Source: Chrysoperla carnea | Taxonomy: Eukaryota; Arthropoda; Insecta; Neuroptera; Chrysopidae | Assembly (NCBI RefSeq): GCF_905475395.1 | Contig: NC_058339.1 | Coordinates: 15,508,001-15,572,000 of the forward strand | DNA: 64,000 nucleotides | Reading direction: 5' to 3' | Part shown: positions 1-12,239 of the stretch, piece by piece | Layout: every line of letters starts with the position of its first letter | Numbering within the stretch: the first letter of the stretch is position 1 | Notes under the pieces: generated by a model | The model's input: only the letters and a program-made list of their open reading frames with translations | What the model was told of the DNA's origin: nothing | The model's database searches: none | Position numbers and translations under genes: made by a program

Positions 1-1031
1 ATAAAATGGTTTTTAAATGAACTACGAATAAGTATGAAAAATTTGCATGATACTGCAATTAGTCGTTAAAAATAACATGAACACACAAGTGTATATTGAT
101 TTAATCAAACAGCTGTGTTTTCTATCAAATCTAAATATTTATGAACTAAAATTAAAGTACAAGTGAAAAACCCTTTTTTTGTAGTTGATGGTCATGTAAA
201 ATTAATTAGGATTTATTTCAATTTTTGTTTACAAACTAATAGAGAATTATAGCGTGGAAAAACATATTTTTATTAGTTTCCGCATATTTATTTTTATATC
301 TCTCTGTCTTTCTTTGCAGTTCAAAGTTTCATAATTGAAAATTAAAATTTCACAAGTCAAAAAATCTAATAGTCTCTCGACTTGTTTTAAACTTGCTTGG
401 CAATATAATTTTACAATGGAAGAAGGCTGAAAATCATAGAAAATTAGAAATATTGAAAAACTAAATTAATTTTACAAATATTTTTTAGTAATTAAAATGT
501 TGCATAAATATTATTGTAGTAAAAAACTTATTTAACTAAAAACTAGGAAACTTTTCCTTCTTGAGTTTCTTCTATGTCTTTATATAAAAGCTTGAGAAGT
601 TCACAGTAATGAACAAACAAAATAAAAATGATTGTCATTTTATCTATAATCGAAGGTTTTATCTATAGATAGATTTTTTGGCATTTAAACTTACTTATAA
701 TAGCTTGCAGATCATTTAAAAAGTAGTTTTCCTAAAAAATATTGCACTTTCTTTCAGATTTCTTATTCCTACATATCGATACTTCTACCAAATCATAAAA
801 ACTAATGGAAAAATACAACTTTTTTGGCAATAATATAAAATTTAAATCATGAATGTAACTGACATATATTGAACTATAATTACATGGAGAAAAAAATAAT
901 TTGTTTACAAACAACCACCTTGTTTTGATCCAACCTGTTGTGAATATTTTTTTTATTAAAAAAAGTTTTTTTGACAAAATATTGGTAGAGTTGACAACAA
1001 TTTTAATAAACAAATAAAAATATCATTACAG
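1..1031. other. AT-rich upstream region of the tubulin exon
   Basis: This stretch is very AT-rich, with many A and T runs and no coding signal in any frame beyond short chance ORFs. A possible splice acceptor (TATCATTACAG) ends at 1031. If it is used, the tubulin exon carries about 52 bases of 5' UTR, and an untranslated first exon would lie in this stretch or further upstream. I see no other named element here. Confidence 0.4.
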
Positions 1032-1083
1032 AATTCTTTCACCACAATAAAACACGCAAATAAATCTGTAAAATTATTTCAAT

Positions 1084-1513
1084 ATGCGTGAAGTAATTTC
1101 AATTCATATTGGACAAGCTGGTGTACAAATGGGAAACGCCTGTTGGGAATTATATTGTTTGGAGCATGGCATTCAATCCGATGGTATTTTACCTTCCGAT
1201 AAATTACCATTAAATGGTAACGATGACAGTTACAGTACATTCTTTTGTGAGACAAATGCTGGAAAACATGTTCCTCGAGCATTAATGGTGGATTTAGAAC
1301 CAACAGTTATTGATGAGATCCGTACCGGATCATATCGGCATTTATTCCATCCAGAACAATTAATAACTGGTAAAGAAGATGCTGCAAATAATTACGCTCG
1401 TGGACATTATACAGTTGGAAAAGAGATTGTGGATATTGTATTAGATCGAATTCGAAAATTAGCTGACCAATGTTCTGGGTTACAAGGTTTTATACTGTTT
1501 CATTGCTTTGGTG
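1084..1513 (+). CDS. Alpha-tubulin, 5' coding exon only (residues 1-143 plus one base)
   Basis: This exon encodes the N-terminal third of an alpha-tubulin, the GTP-binding microtubule subunit. What I see: the start [20 protein letters not shown], the PSDK loop with Lys40 (the acetylation site in canonical alpha-tubulins), [41 protein letters not shown] and the approach to the T4 glycine loop, LFHCFGG. The usual serine before FGGG is a cysteine here, MREC is MREV, and the loop after Lys40 is about one residue longer than usual, so this is a diverged paralogue. The exon ends at a GTTAGT donor (1514, phase 1). Without splicing, a TAG follows at once and the product would be 144 residues. No exon for the remaining ~300 residues (GTGSGF onward) is visible to the right edge. 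Either the intron is huge or this is a truncated gene copy. Confidence 0.85.
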
Positions 1514-3229
1514 GTTAGTACAATCTAAAAGTATATTCACATCTTAATCCTTAAGAAAAGATATCTTGAGCCTTCTATGCCCCTATATTTGATAGGAAAT
1601 ATACGATTACTATATAGGAAATACAATGATTTAATTTATATTGTTTAAGTATATTTTTCCAAGTACAATAAAGATTGAATGAAAACTTTTCTAACATTCT
1701 AAAAGTTGGATAGAATGTTAAAATATATTTCTTATACTATTTAATAACAATACAGTAATTACCGTTATCATTACAATAATTATTTCAAAATCTTTGTTAA
1801 GAGTATTAAAAGCTTTACTCTCTCAAGAAGTATATATACTAACTATATATCTCTTACTCTATATAGCTAAGAACTGTACATTGCTATTAGAATGATTACC
1901 TATATTGCATACCTCTTATTAAATACTGTACACCACTAGAATCATGAGAATGGTATGAAGGGCACATGGGGCACGGGGCACGGAGCTTGGGCTAAATTAA
2001 ATTGTATTGTACTATTTAAGTGTTGATAGTAATTCTTTTCAGCGAATTTCTCATCTTCAATGAAAATGAGCTATTGCTTTTGTACCTGCGATAATGAAAT
2101 ATTGCATAAATATCTTCAAATATATGCAGTTATCCATCAATGCAGTTAGAAAATTGCGGAAAAAACATTTTTTGTCTAATAAGACTGCAATTTGTTTCTT
2201 TTGGCAACGTGCAAAATCAAAACAAATTAAAATGTATTGAATTTTTCTATGAAAATTAGTAAAATGAATTGGTAAATTGGTAAAAATTGATTAAAATTAA
2301 TTTAATTATAAATAGCCATGAAAATTTTAGAAAAACTATGAGGAAAGAAAAACTAGGCGTGTTTATAAATCTATAAAAATTCATAAAAAAAATTGGTCTT
2401 ATCTTGCTATCGGATAGGTGAAGATCGACCTTATACCGTCTGTTAGACTAGTATTTTAAATTCCGATAACCTGGTTGTTAAAAAGCGACAATAAACAAAA
2501 ATCATCAAATAATGAGGACCATAGAAAAATGAATTGTAATATAGATAGGCAATTTAGGACGATTTTCTTCACTTCTAATTGGAAGATTCTTCGAAAATAA
2601 TATTTAGACTCTAATCTAATCTAGAATCTAATTCCTTCTAGAAGTTTTTATAAAAATTAATTGAGGTCTACAGGCCTGCTTAGGTTTTATTTACGAGGAG
2701 GAATAGTATTTCATTCAAACGATAGTCTTGAATCCGACACACAGATTTCTCAAATAGAAGCATTGGATTTCTTTATAGACCAAAATATATTTATTAATAT
2801 AATTTTGTGATTCATTTCTTTCTATCACTTAAAATATTCACCCAAAAGTGAATAAGGGTTTCATAGATCATTTGAATGATAAATAACGATACAAAAAATA
2901 AAAGATTTTTCACAACAAAATTTAAAAATATTGCAAAACATTATATCACAGATTAACTGATAACTTTGTTAAGCGATAAGTAGATGAATAACAGCACAGA
3001 TGATATTCATAACTAATTATCGATAATTGCACGTAGTAATATCACTTCAATTGATTGTATACTAAAGGAGTCGATTTACAATGCTCTACGCCCTACGCCC
3101 ATTTTTTGTAGAATGAGGAGGGTCACTTTCATTGAAATGGTCACTCCCATTTTGAAATAAATTGAAGATGCGTAAACATTGTTTTTAATAATGAATGTCA
3201 AAAAGAAAATTTAAAAAATCTTGTTATCT
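1514..3229. other. Putative tubulin intron or intergenic DNA, nothing recognised
   Basis: AT-rich DNA following the tubulin donor. I see no coding frame, RNA gene or clear transposon end. Short clusters such as the direct GGGGCACGGGGCACGG stretch near 1965-1983 are only a few copies long. Confidence 0.4.
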
Positions 3230-3320
3230 GACTTGAGTGAGGTTTGATCACGAGACCTTTGGGATGAGAGTCCGATGGGATAACACGCCGCCACCACAGT
3301 TGTTGTTAGTGTGTCACAAT
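3230..3320 (-). repeat. tRNA-like segment, possible SINE head or tRNA relic
   Basis: Read on the minus strand, this GC-richer patch has a tRNA-like order: an A-box-like TGGCGGCGTGTTA, a central CGGACTCTCATCCCAAAGGTC that resembles an anticodon arm, and a B-box-like GTGATCAAACC. The acceptor stem does not pair and the B box is imperfect, so it is not a functional tRNA gene. tRNA-derived SINE heads of this kind are common in insects. No 3' body or target-site duplication was recognised. Confidence 0.35.
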
Positions 3321-6300
3321 TATCATCCGAATGTTCCAAACAAAGTGATAATTTATTTTAAGAGGGAATTTGCTTAGTTTACATAGTTTCTGTGTGAATA
3401 TTGTTATATATATATTTAAAATATCTATCCATTTTCAAAACGTGCTATAGCAATGCTCCACAATTAAATTAGTAATACAATACATTTTATAATTATTATT
3501 TTTAACTGTATTAAAAGTGTATGGAAAATTCTCTAAATGGGATAACTTATACTTTATAGTTTTTTGTAGTTTTTAACTTTTTTCTTATAAATATAATTGG
3601 TTTTCTTTGTGTTCTGAAATTATATATATATTAATTAATTTTATGTTAAATTGGAAATAGATCGGAAGCCCATAACGAATTGAAGATTCTTAATTTAAGA
3701 ATATGTTCGACAAATGGTGTACTGTGTAGAAGGTAATTGACATTTTTGAGAAACTAAAAAAACTTTATATATGAATTTGATGCAATTTTTATTTCGAAAA
3801 TAATATAGAAAATTATAATCATTTAACTTTACCCAGAAAATGATTCGCGAAACATATAGAAACTACATTTCGTCTTTCAAAACCCACAATCACCTGTGGA
3901 TGATTACCATAATTTTTGTATCAGACGGCTCGCCCCAAATAATAGACCAATGGATAGGTAATTAGTTTCCTATATTTTGGTAAATCAAGTTTTGATGAGA
4001 AAGAAATTTTGAAATGGTCAACACTATAACTTGAATCATTTTAAATCATATTCAGTAGAACGCTGTAGTTCCACACAGCGTTGTTTAGAGTTTAAACTAT
4101 TTTCTTTACGAATAATACGACTTAACTTGTAAATTTTCAGGCTTTTCGAAATTTCGTAGTTATTTATTATGAAAAAAAGTAATACAATTTATTCTGAACA
4201 ATATATTAAACGACATTCCGCGCATCTATCTGAGAATAATTACCATTGTATGCTGTAAATATGCACTTTACACGTAACCAAAAAAAAAAAAAAAAAAAAA
4301 TCATAGAACATTTTCACATCATTATGGGCTGATGGTCTAAGCCCACAAATGGTCTTTATAATCTTTAAGATACTATTATCGCTACTTTTAAGGATCCGTT
4401 GCCAAATAGACGAAACTTTTTTAACCATGCCCGCCCGAAATTATCACCCAATTTTAACATATGTTCTTGTTCTATGGTTGAGATTGAACAATCCATTTCC
4501 TTGCTCAAATCATTTCGTAAAAAAAAAAACCGCTTGAACCGCGTTGCTTATATTGACTATGAATAATTTTTTTTTTATTTGAAGTCTTTTCTATTTACAT
4601 CTAATCTTTCATCATCCATTTTATTATACTTTTATATCCCTTCATTTGAAGCATTCTTGAATTAAACATAAATTTTTGAAAACAGGAAAATTTCATTTAG
4701 CACAACAACAGTTCAAGTCACGATTTCGAATGATTGTGATTAAACTTCTATTTTGTATAATTATAAACCATGAATAAACAACAATAGTTTGTTTATGAGA
4801 AAATGAATAATTGTAACGCTGAGAACTACACATTGGCAAGAATATAAATGAAAATGATGAAAATTGATCATGGCAACACAATAATGCTCATCCTCGATAC
4901 CAAAACGAGGACTGGACTGACACGAACGTATTTTGTTTTATATACGTCGAAGAGCCACTTCCAAGGTTTATTTCTTTAACAATATAAATTCTTCAATTAA
5001 ATATTTTATTAGTTTCGAGAGAAAATCTTTTATGTTTTTCTATTTTCCCTTTTCATTTCTGAATGAAAATGTGATTTGATAAAACTTGTAATTAAATTTA
5101 TTCTTTTTTTACGTTTTTATTTACTTATTTTTATTTTTGTTAATAGATAATAAATTTATTTTTCTTCGACAGTAAAATTAAATTAAAACAGAGATTTTAT
5201 TCTTTTTTTTTGTACAACACGACTGATGAAAACCGTTCTATAAATGTCAGCATAAAAGACACTATCTTCGTTGTTCAACGTTGACACAATTTGAAGTATG
5301 GTTTTTCTTTCATAAAATAGAAGGCCTATCACAAAAGTAAAGCGGAAATGAGAGTTCTCCTTAAACAAATTATGGTTCTTATCATTTGAAAACCCGGTTT
5401 AGGTAAAAGTGAGTATTAAATAGATAAATATTGACCTTAAGTTGTTTTTCACGAGCCTTACAAAACTTTTAGCGACATTAATTGATAGGGATTTTTACAA
5501 TATCTTTCAAACAAATCAAAAAAATGGTGTATAAACAAATACAGCTTTCTCCGAATTTGCATAAGAAAATTTTTTCATCTGAAATTAACAAATTGCGAGT
5601 AACTTACCTGGACACCTACCTGTATTGCATATTTATAGGTTATATGCTTGCAATATCATGATCTTATTACATTACTTGAAATATTTTAAGTGCTTTTTTA
5701 TAGCATACTCTAATGTACATAAGATATACGTATTTAGGTCATATGTATTGAAAAATAGATTGGACTTTTTTTAGTAGATATGGGTAAAACGTTATAGGGT
5801 AAGTAAATCCCATAACCATTAGCAAATGGTGTAATTCAGATTGTCGGAAACTTGTTAACCCGTTTTAGCCACAAATATTGGCATAATATCTTCTCAAACA
5901 TTCAAAAATAAAATCACCAAAGATTTTTAAAAAAAATTACCTAATTATGACTTCCTAGCCAAAAGTTTTTTGCTGGGACATTTAGTGGAAGACAGAAAAA
6001 TCCTACCCAAAAAGAAAACAACACTTTGTATTTTTAACAAATAAAGCTCCTCAAAAACCTTCTACCTTTGTGCACAAAGTACCAAATGAAACTATAATCA
6101 TATGGTCTTAACAAATTTTACCAAAGGTGTAATGTCTAATGATGGTACAAGGTAAATAAAACTATTAGATGTATTAGAAATTTGAGTTGTGTATATTTCT
6201 TAAGCACATCTTGTCAAAAATACTAAGGAGGTTCAATGAAATTTATATTAAATCAAATGTCAATAATGGAATATGAAATCGTCAAATGGAAATGTTTAAA

Positions 6301-7440
6301 TAAAACAGGTTTTTAAACTTTAAAAATACATTCTTTATTCTATATTCAATAAAATGTGTAGCTTTATACTCTGAAAGCTTTATACTGTGTGTGTTTTATA
6401 GTCTGTCAAGTGATACGAATTTATATTCGAATCAAATTTCTATGTCAAAAAGAAATATCTTTTGTTTTTGATAAACTATTGGTTGCTAGAATAGCGTCAT
6501 TTAAACATTTTAAAATATTGTTAATGGTTATTGTAATATTAGATTTAATTAAAACTGTTTAATTAAAGAGTATTCCTTATATGTTTAAACTAAAACTTTA
6601 AAGTTTTTCTCATTGTAATGTCAGCCAAAGTTAAGATATCTTGCATATGGACAACTAATAGTATAATTTAAATATATTCATTATCTATGATACCTTGCAC
6701 TGAATCTATCCTGAACTGAAAGTTTGACGGAAAAGGTAATAATTTGCATTTTCTTCGAAAGCTGATGATTTTGAGAAAAATGGTTTAGATGAAAAATGTT
6801 AGTTTATTTATGAGGATAAACTTTCTTATTTAAAATGTTATTCTATTTCTTACCGTTTTCGATTTAATTTGGCTATTAAAGAAACCTGAAGAACTAGCTC
6901 CAATCTGATGTCCGATCATGATGTCCCCCTTTTGTTCATTTTATTGGATAACTACAAAGTGAGCTATTAGCCATAATAGAATTAAATGACTCACCCTGTA
7001 TAATGGTCCTATTTTTAAAATGCATAATTACCTCTTTTTGATATATTCTAAACAATTAATTCTATCCTAAGCGACTTAAGTAGGTTGTAAGTAGCATATA
7101 CACAACAACCGAATTGACTTGGACGATAGATACACTTACAAAGAATGAACATGATTTAAATTCAAATACAACATTAAATATTTGAGTTAGATTTGAGAAT
7201 GGATTTGGGTTAGCAATTTAAATTTTCTTTCATTTTAATATAAGCATACATTTGAAGTATACAGGCTGCCTTTTTATAAGTAAGGTACAAAAAAATTGTG
7301 TTAACCAAATGTTTGATCATTTTCCTTAATCAATTCCAAATGAATGTTTAGTTTTAGGTGTATAGGTTCAAGCTCAAATGGTAATTACCGTTATAGCGTC
7401 GTTCTATAATTAATTTCAGAACGTTCGACTCTCGAGTAAG
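3321..7440. other. Gene-poor AT-rich DNA with a 22-bp A run
   Basis: No coding frame longer than a chance ORF and no recognisable transposon was found. A homopolymeric A run lies at about 4279-4300. The rest is low-GC sequence without clear repeats. Confidence 0.4.
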
Positions 7441-7986
7441 CTATAATAGTACAAGATCCGAATTAGGGTCGACCTTCACCCATCTGTTTACCGAATGAAA
7501 GTTATTTTTTATGAAATGTAAAATATTAACAAATATTCCTGTAACGGGTTGCCTTAAAAAATATGGTCTAGTCTTGTAAACATTATTTTTGACCAATATT
7601 TTGTGGCCAATCATATGCCACCGTAATTGTAACAAAATTATCTTTATTTAGATATGCGAGTCAATGAATTAACAGATGCACGTAATTACTATTTTCAACT
7701 TGTATAAATGCGATAATAGTGAACGAAAAAAGGCAGACAACATAGCTGCTGCATATTCTTTATGGCTTTTACTTTCGAGTAGATCAAAATTCGTAAGATA
7801 TGCAAGTCAGTGAAAAATTTCTAAAAATTTTACTCTTGATATTTTCACTAAAAGTAGTCTGGACCACATTTTTTTAGGCAACCCATTGCAGGGATATTTG
7901 TTAACATTTTATATTTCATAAAAAATAACTTTCATCCGGTAAATAGATGGGTGAAGGTCGATCCTAATTGGGATCTTAGACTATAA
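7441..7986. repeat. Foldback element with about 145-bp inverted arms
   Basis: The left arm (7441 to about 7590) reappears inverted at about 7842-7986. Shared motifs include GATCC.AATTAGG.TCGACCTT, CACCCATCT.TTTACCG, ATGAAAGTTATTTTTTATGA and GGGTTGCCT. The arms are imperfect but clearly homologous along their length, which is the structure of a MITE or foldback element. Minus-strand ORFs in this stretch come from the arms and are not genes. Confidence 0.7.
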
Positions 7987-8228
7987 AGACGAAGGTAAAA
8001 GTTATTTCCCAATTCTCGATCTGAAGCCTAATTTAGAAAGGCAACAAGTTAAACCATTTAAATCACTTTATAGTTTTGCGAAAGTCGCTTCCACATTCTG
8101 ACTGTTTAAAAAATGACACCTCCTTCATCTGAAGACATTTTACAATTTTTACATAACCACATCTTTTTAATTAGGCCTCGGATCGAAAATTGGAAAAAAA
8201 ACTTTTTCTTTCGTCTTTATGAGCTTAT
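7982..8228. repeat. Second hairpin abutting the preceding foldback
   Basis: TATAAAGACGAAGGTAAAAG and the following CCAATTCTCGATC.GA.GCCTAAT (7982-8042) return inverted at about 8168-8228. Arms are about 57 bp and the loop about 125 bp. The hairpin starts where the larger foldback ends, so the two may be one composite element or two adjacent insertions. Confidence 0.6.
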
Positions 8229-8617
8229 TCAGGAAGTAGAACGTTCTACAATCAATTGTAGAACACCGTGTACCTTCATAAAGTTATATTGAATGTTCTC
8301 ATACTAAACATCTACCTGTACATAGATAATATTAAATACATTCATACAACAAAAGTTACTCCTATCTCAATCAAATATCTATCTATCTTTGTAATACTAC
8401 TATTTTAAATGTAGCAAATAATAATGGTTCTTCTGTTAAATGCAGTCTAGTCTGCACATTACAGTTAGTGTTATGCAGTATTGCTATAGAGACGCAAAAT
8501 AGTATATTACACAACGTAGGGAGCAAAAGTAAAGAATGCCTCAGGATCTCATGTTCACGACTTTGGACGAAGAAACGAAGGAATAAAGTTCTAAAAATTT
8601 GAGCAGTAATTATCAGT

Positions 8618-8752
8618 TCAAACTCGTTTTTGGGGTCGCTGAACACGAATATCGCGACAGAAAGAAAACTCCACCAGGTACCTCTCAGACCAATTCTGTC
8701 ACAATATTCGTGTTTACCGACCCTCATACCCCCAAGTAACGAGTTTAAAATC
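8618..8752. repeat. Compact inverted repeat, about 50-bp arms
   Basis: AAACTCGTTTTTGGGGTCG followed by AACACGAATATCGCGACAG (8618-8668) is matched in inverse by 8695-8752. The loop is under 30 bp. The structure lies inside a 126-codon minus-strand open frame (8383-8763) that has no recognisable family. The frame is better explained by the higher-GC foldback than by a gene. Confidence 0.6.
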
Positions 8753-9585
8753 ATTTGCATCATATTAACCGAATTGTAAATTTAATATTTACGGTCAATT
8801 TCAAATACAATAGTAAATGCATATTAATTGAATCGAATGACTACGCACTAAGGTATAGCTGAACGCTTCGTCTTAAAAAACGTACCCACATATAAAAAAA
8901 GTTTTCACACAAAATTTGTAGAAAATTTTATATTCCACAACTTATATAATATACGTTAACACTATTGAAATTAAAGGAAACGAGATATTCTCAAATTACT
9001 GATTTTCGCTACCTTTGACCTTAAATATCTAAGAACGGGCACGCGTGACTATATGTGAGAGACAACATTTGTACTTTCGAAATAAACGCAAAAAATCAGC
9101 TTCCGTTAGATTCCGAGGTTGGCCACTTCTTTTGTCTTAGATGATCGGGTTAGTTAATCACATGACGTAGCAACGTAAACTTTGTAATCACGTGACGTTG
9201 AAAAACATGACGTAGAAACGAAACTATTCAATGATTTGAACTATAAGACAACAAACATTCCATTGTTTGGCTCTTGATTTCAAGCATCACATCGTCTTTC
9301 TTCGCCTAATATTGCACACGATAAAGCGTACAAACTAAACGTCCGATTTGCTCGCTAGTGCTTTGATATGTTATCCTACTACTTTAATATTACATATAGT
9401 ACAAAACTTCAATTCAAAGATTTCAAATGTTGGTTGAATTGGTATCTATCTACAAATAGTTGGTACGTCTAGCGTAGGTACGGTTTCTTAGTTTAGTCGT
9501 TGGTTTGGTATGCTTTTTACTAGGATCTATCTATAAATGTATCTATGTATCAACAATTGCATTTGTTCAATAACACACATCCTTA
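8753..9585. other. Intergenic DNA with an ACGT-rich patch
   Basis: Mostly unremarkable AT-rich DNA. At 9155-9225 short related blocks repeat (AATCACATGACGTAG, AATCACGTGACGTTG, AACATGACGTAGAAACG), giving several CACGTG/TGACGT-type cores within about 70 bases. No gene is evident. Confidence 0.35.
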
Positions 9586-10040
9586 TCTCTATATATATTA
9601 AATGTGAAAGTAAGGATGTTTGTTTGATTGTTTGTTTTTAATGAAACTGTACAGCAATATAGCTCATACATAATAATAACACATGAGCTATAAATCAAAA
9701 AGATGTAGATACTAAAAACAAATTTTTCATTAATGGTTCAAAATAATGATCACAGATGGAGCAGAGTTATGATCATCATTTAGAACCATAAATTAAAGAT
9801 TTCTGTAAAAATTTAAAATAGTAAATGTCACAATGGCTATACCTTTTATGATATACTCAATGAATTATGACTACTTTACAATTGAAAAACTGGGCAAAAA
9901 ATGAAAACTGGGCATAACGTTTAGTAAAACAATCCCTTCAAGTGTTATAGAACGTTAATAAGTGAGATCAAAAAAGGTGGCGACTATAAAGCAGTGGTTT
10001 TTACTTTTAAGCCCAGCGAAGTAGGCGGGTATCAAACTAG
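9586..10040 (+). mobile_element. Non-autonomous Helitron, 455 bp, A|T insertion
   Basis: The element begins TCTCTATATATATTAAATG and ends in CTAG, preceded by the short GC-rich terminal motif CCCAGCGAAGTAGGCGGG. It lies between an A (9585) and a T (10041). The TC...CTRR ends and A|T insertion without target duplication are the hallmarks of Helitrons. No Rep/helicase frame is present, so it would depend on a relative in trans. Internal sequence is shared with truncated copies at 15366-15600 (+) and 31085-31395 (-). Confidence 0.7.
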
Positions 10041-10684
10041 TATTCTATAAATTTTATATGCAACAGTCACAATGTACAAAATGCAATAAAAATCAAAATA
10101 AAGTATATTGATGAGAGTTGTACCTTGAATCAAAATTTCCATTTAGAAAATTTTTCAAGAACCATTTGTAAAAATATAACCACGGATTCTAACACACTTA
10201 TTGAAAATTAAAAGTTTTAAACATCGAAATAATCTAGATATCCGTATTTATAGTTGGGTAAATCTTCCGGATTTTGATAATAAATTCAGAAAATTTTGAA
10301 GATGGGTAATTTTTTTTAAAATAGTTCCTTTTCCACACGACCATCTGCAACGCGGTTTTGGGCTACTAGCCTGCAGTAAGTAAATAAAGAGATAGTTCAT
10401 CTCTCTATTGCCAAGCTCTTAAATTTATTTTCCTATTTTAATTTTATCTTCCTTTGTTTTCATATCTACAGTACCTACATTATCTCCAAGAAACAACACT
10501 ATGCCCTGAACATACTTTTTCGGTTGTAAGTACATTGTTATTGTTGTTATTAAGTTTCAATTGTAATAACAATACTTGTTTTATATATACTTTGAAAATA
10601 CATTTATTTCATTTCACAATCAATTTAAAGTCGGGTATGTACTGATAAATTGGTTTATTTTGTAAGTTTATTATTGAATAATTG

Positions 10685-10742
10685 TAAGGGGTTACTATGG
10701 GCTCTATAGCCTAACCTAACCTAACCTAGCCTAAGGGGTTAC
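10685..10742 (+). mobile_element. Minimal retroelement stub with 11-bp target-site duplication
   Basis: TAAGGGGTTAC occurs at 10685-10695 and exactly again at 10732-10742. Between the copies lie only 36 bases, ATGGGCTCTATAGCC-like sequence followed by a (CCTAA)n tail. The tail matches the 3' end style of the SINE at 45.7 kb. This is best read as an extremely 5'-truncated retrotransposon insertion, not as telomeric DNA. Confidence 0.65.
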
Positions 10743-12239
10743 ACTTATATGCGAATAATTATATTCTCACCAATGCACTAAAAGAACACTCATTTGTTTG
10801 TGTTCATTGAAACTTTCTGCAATAGGATATTATCGTTAGTCGAAAATAAATTATGAAATTTGAAAAAAGCTAAAATTTATGTAAAAATATACGATTTCGA
10901 ATCATAAAAGCACTTTTTTCTTTTACAATATTAAAATTAAAAATCGTACTTTTTAAACTGTATATCACGTGACTTAAAACGCTGTCAAGCCCTGCTGTGA
11001 TGTCATATCGGTATGAATCATAGACCTTCAGTTAGTTCAGTGTAGACAGCTGGGTATAATATACCCATAGATAATAAGTATTTATATTTATTATAATCAG
11101 TTGTCTATGAATATATTTGTCAAACTTATCTGTGTTATTTTGTATAATGATACCGATATTACGTCACCAAGTTGGATGCCCGCGTTTTGGACAGTTTAAA
11201 AAAGGTTTAAAATTTAATTTAAGTTTTTGGCAAGAAAGCGTGTGTATTTTCCGAAATAAATTTTAGGTGGCTTTTTATTAGTATAATCAACACTTTGAAG
11301 TACTTTTTCAAATATAGTAGAATGCCCTATTATTGTTGGCAATGTGTAAAAAAATCTATCAGTTTAAGAATTTTCTTAGAAAGTAAGACCCTTTTCCAAT
11401 TCCACAGATTAGGTTTACATTTTGTTGGTAGTATCCGTATAATAATTTCACAAATATGTCAAAATATTAATATTTTAGAAAATTGATAAAATACCAATAC
11501 TTTTATATATATATATATATAAAAAAAAAAAAACGCCTAGATACTATTTTTCATTTTTTATAAATTTGAAAATATTATATAAGAGTATGCTCTCTTTTTA
11601 TGATTCCCATGTGATGTGGAAATGTATCTGTCATGAGATGACGTTATGTAAACGTGAGTAATTTAACAATAAGTATAGAATAATATGTGTGTATGAAAGC
11701 CCATAGAACATCCATAGGGTATGTATTAGTATACATATATTTTAATCTTTCTATTTTTGATTATTTTTAAAAGGATTTCTTATCAATGACCTTGATAAGT
11801 CAATCTAAAAATTATTTATAGAAAAGAAAAGCGGCGAATTTATCGTTAAAAAAAAAATTTCGTTATGAATTGCTATGCAAGAGTAAAAGTCCAAAATCAA
11901 TGAGTAAGAGAAAGACTGTACCTGAATTCATAACAGAGAGTAGAGAGAGTAAAATGTTACCCCTTTGTTATCATTAGCATAATCCTATGTATATTGATCA
12001 TAATACCCAGTATAAAACATCTCCTTGTTTTTTTCAATCTTTTCCAAAACCTCAACTAAATCTAATGATGTACAAGCATTATTTTGTCGAAACTCCCCCA
12101 AAATATTATGAGTTAGGGCGTGGCATAGGACGCAACCACCACGGGCGCAACAAAAATTGAGGCAAAACATAAAAAGTATGTTTTTTACGTAAAACAAAAA
12201 GTTAGTAAAAAATCATGTAAAAGCACTCATTAATTTTCA
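10743..12239. other. Gene-free AT-rich interval
   Basis: No coding or structured element recognised. A (TA)n run followed by an A run lies at about 11505-11533. Short ORFs here have no family features. Confidence 0.35.

Noticed and set aside
8383-8763. 126-codon minus-strand protein gene
   Set aside because: It spans a compact inverted repeat, has no recognisable domain, and the frame is explained by foldback composition.
10710-10735. (CCTAA)n as interstitial insect telomere repeat (TTAGG)n
   Set aside because: Only about four units, enclosed by an exact 11-bp target duplication and preceded by sequence resembling the SINE/LINE 3' end, so it is a retroelement tail.
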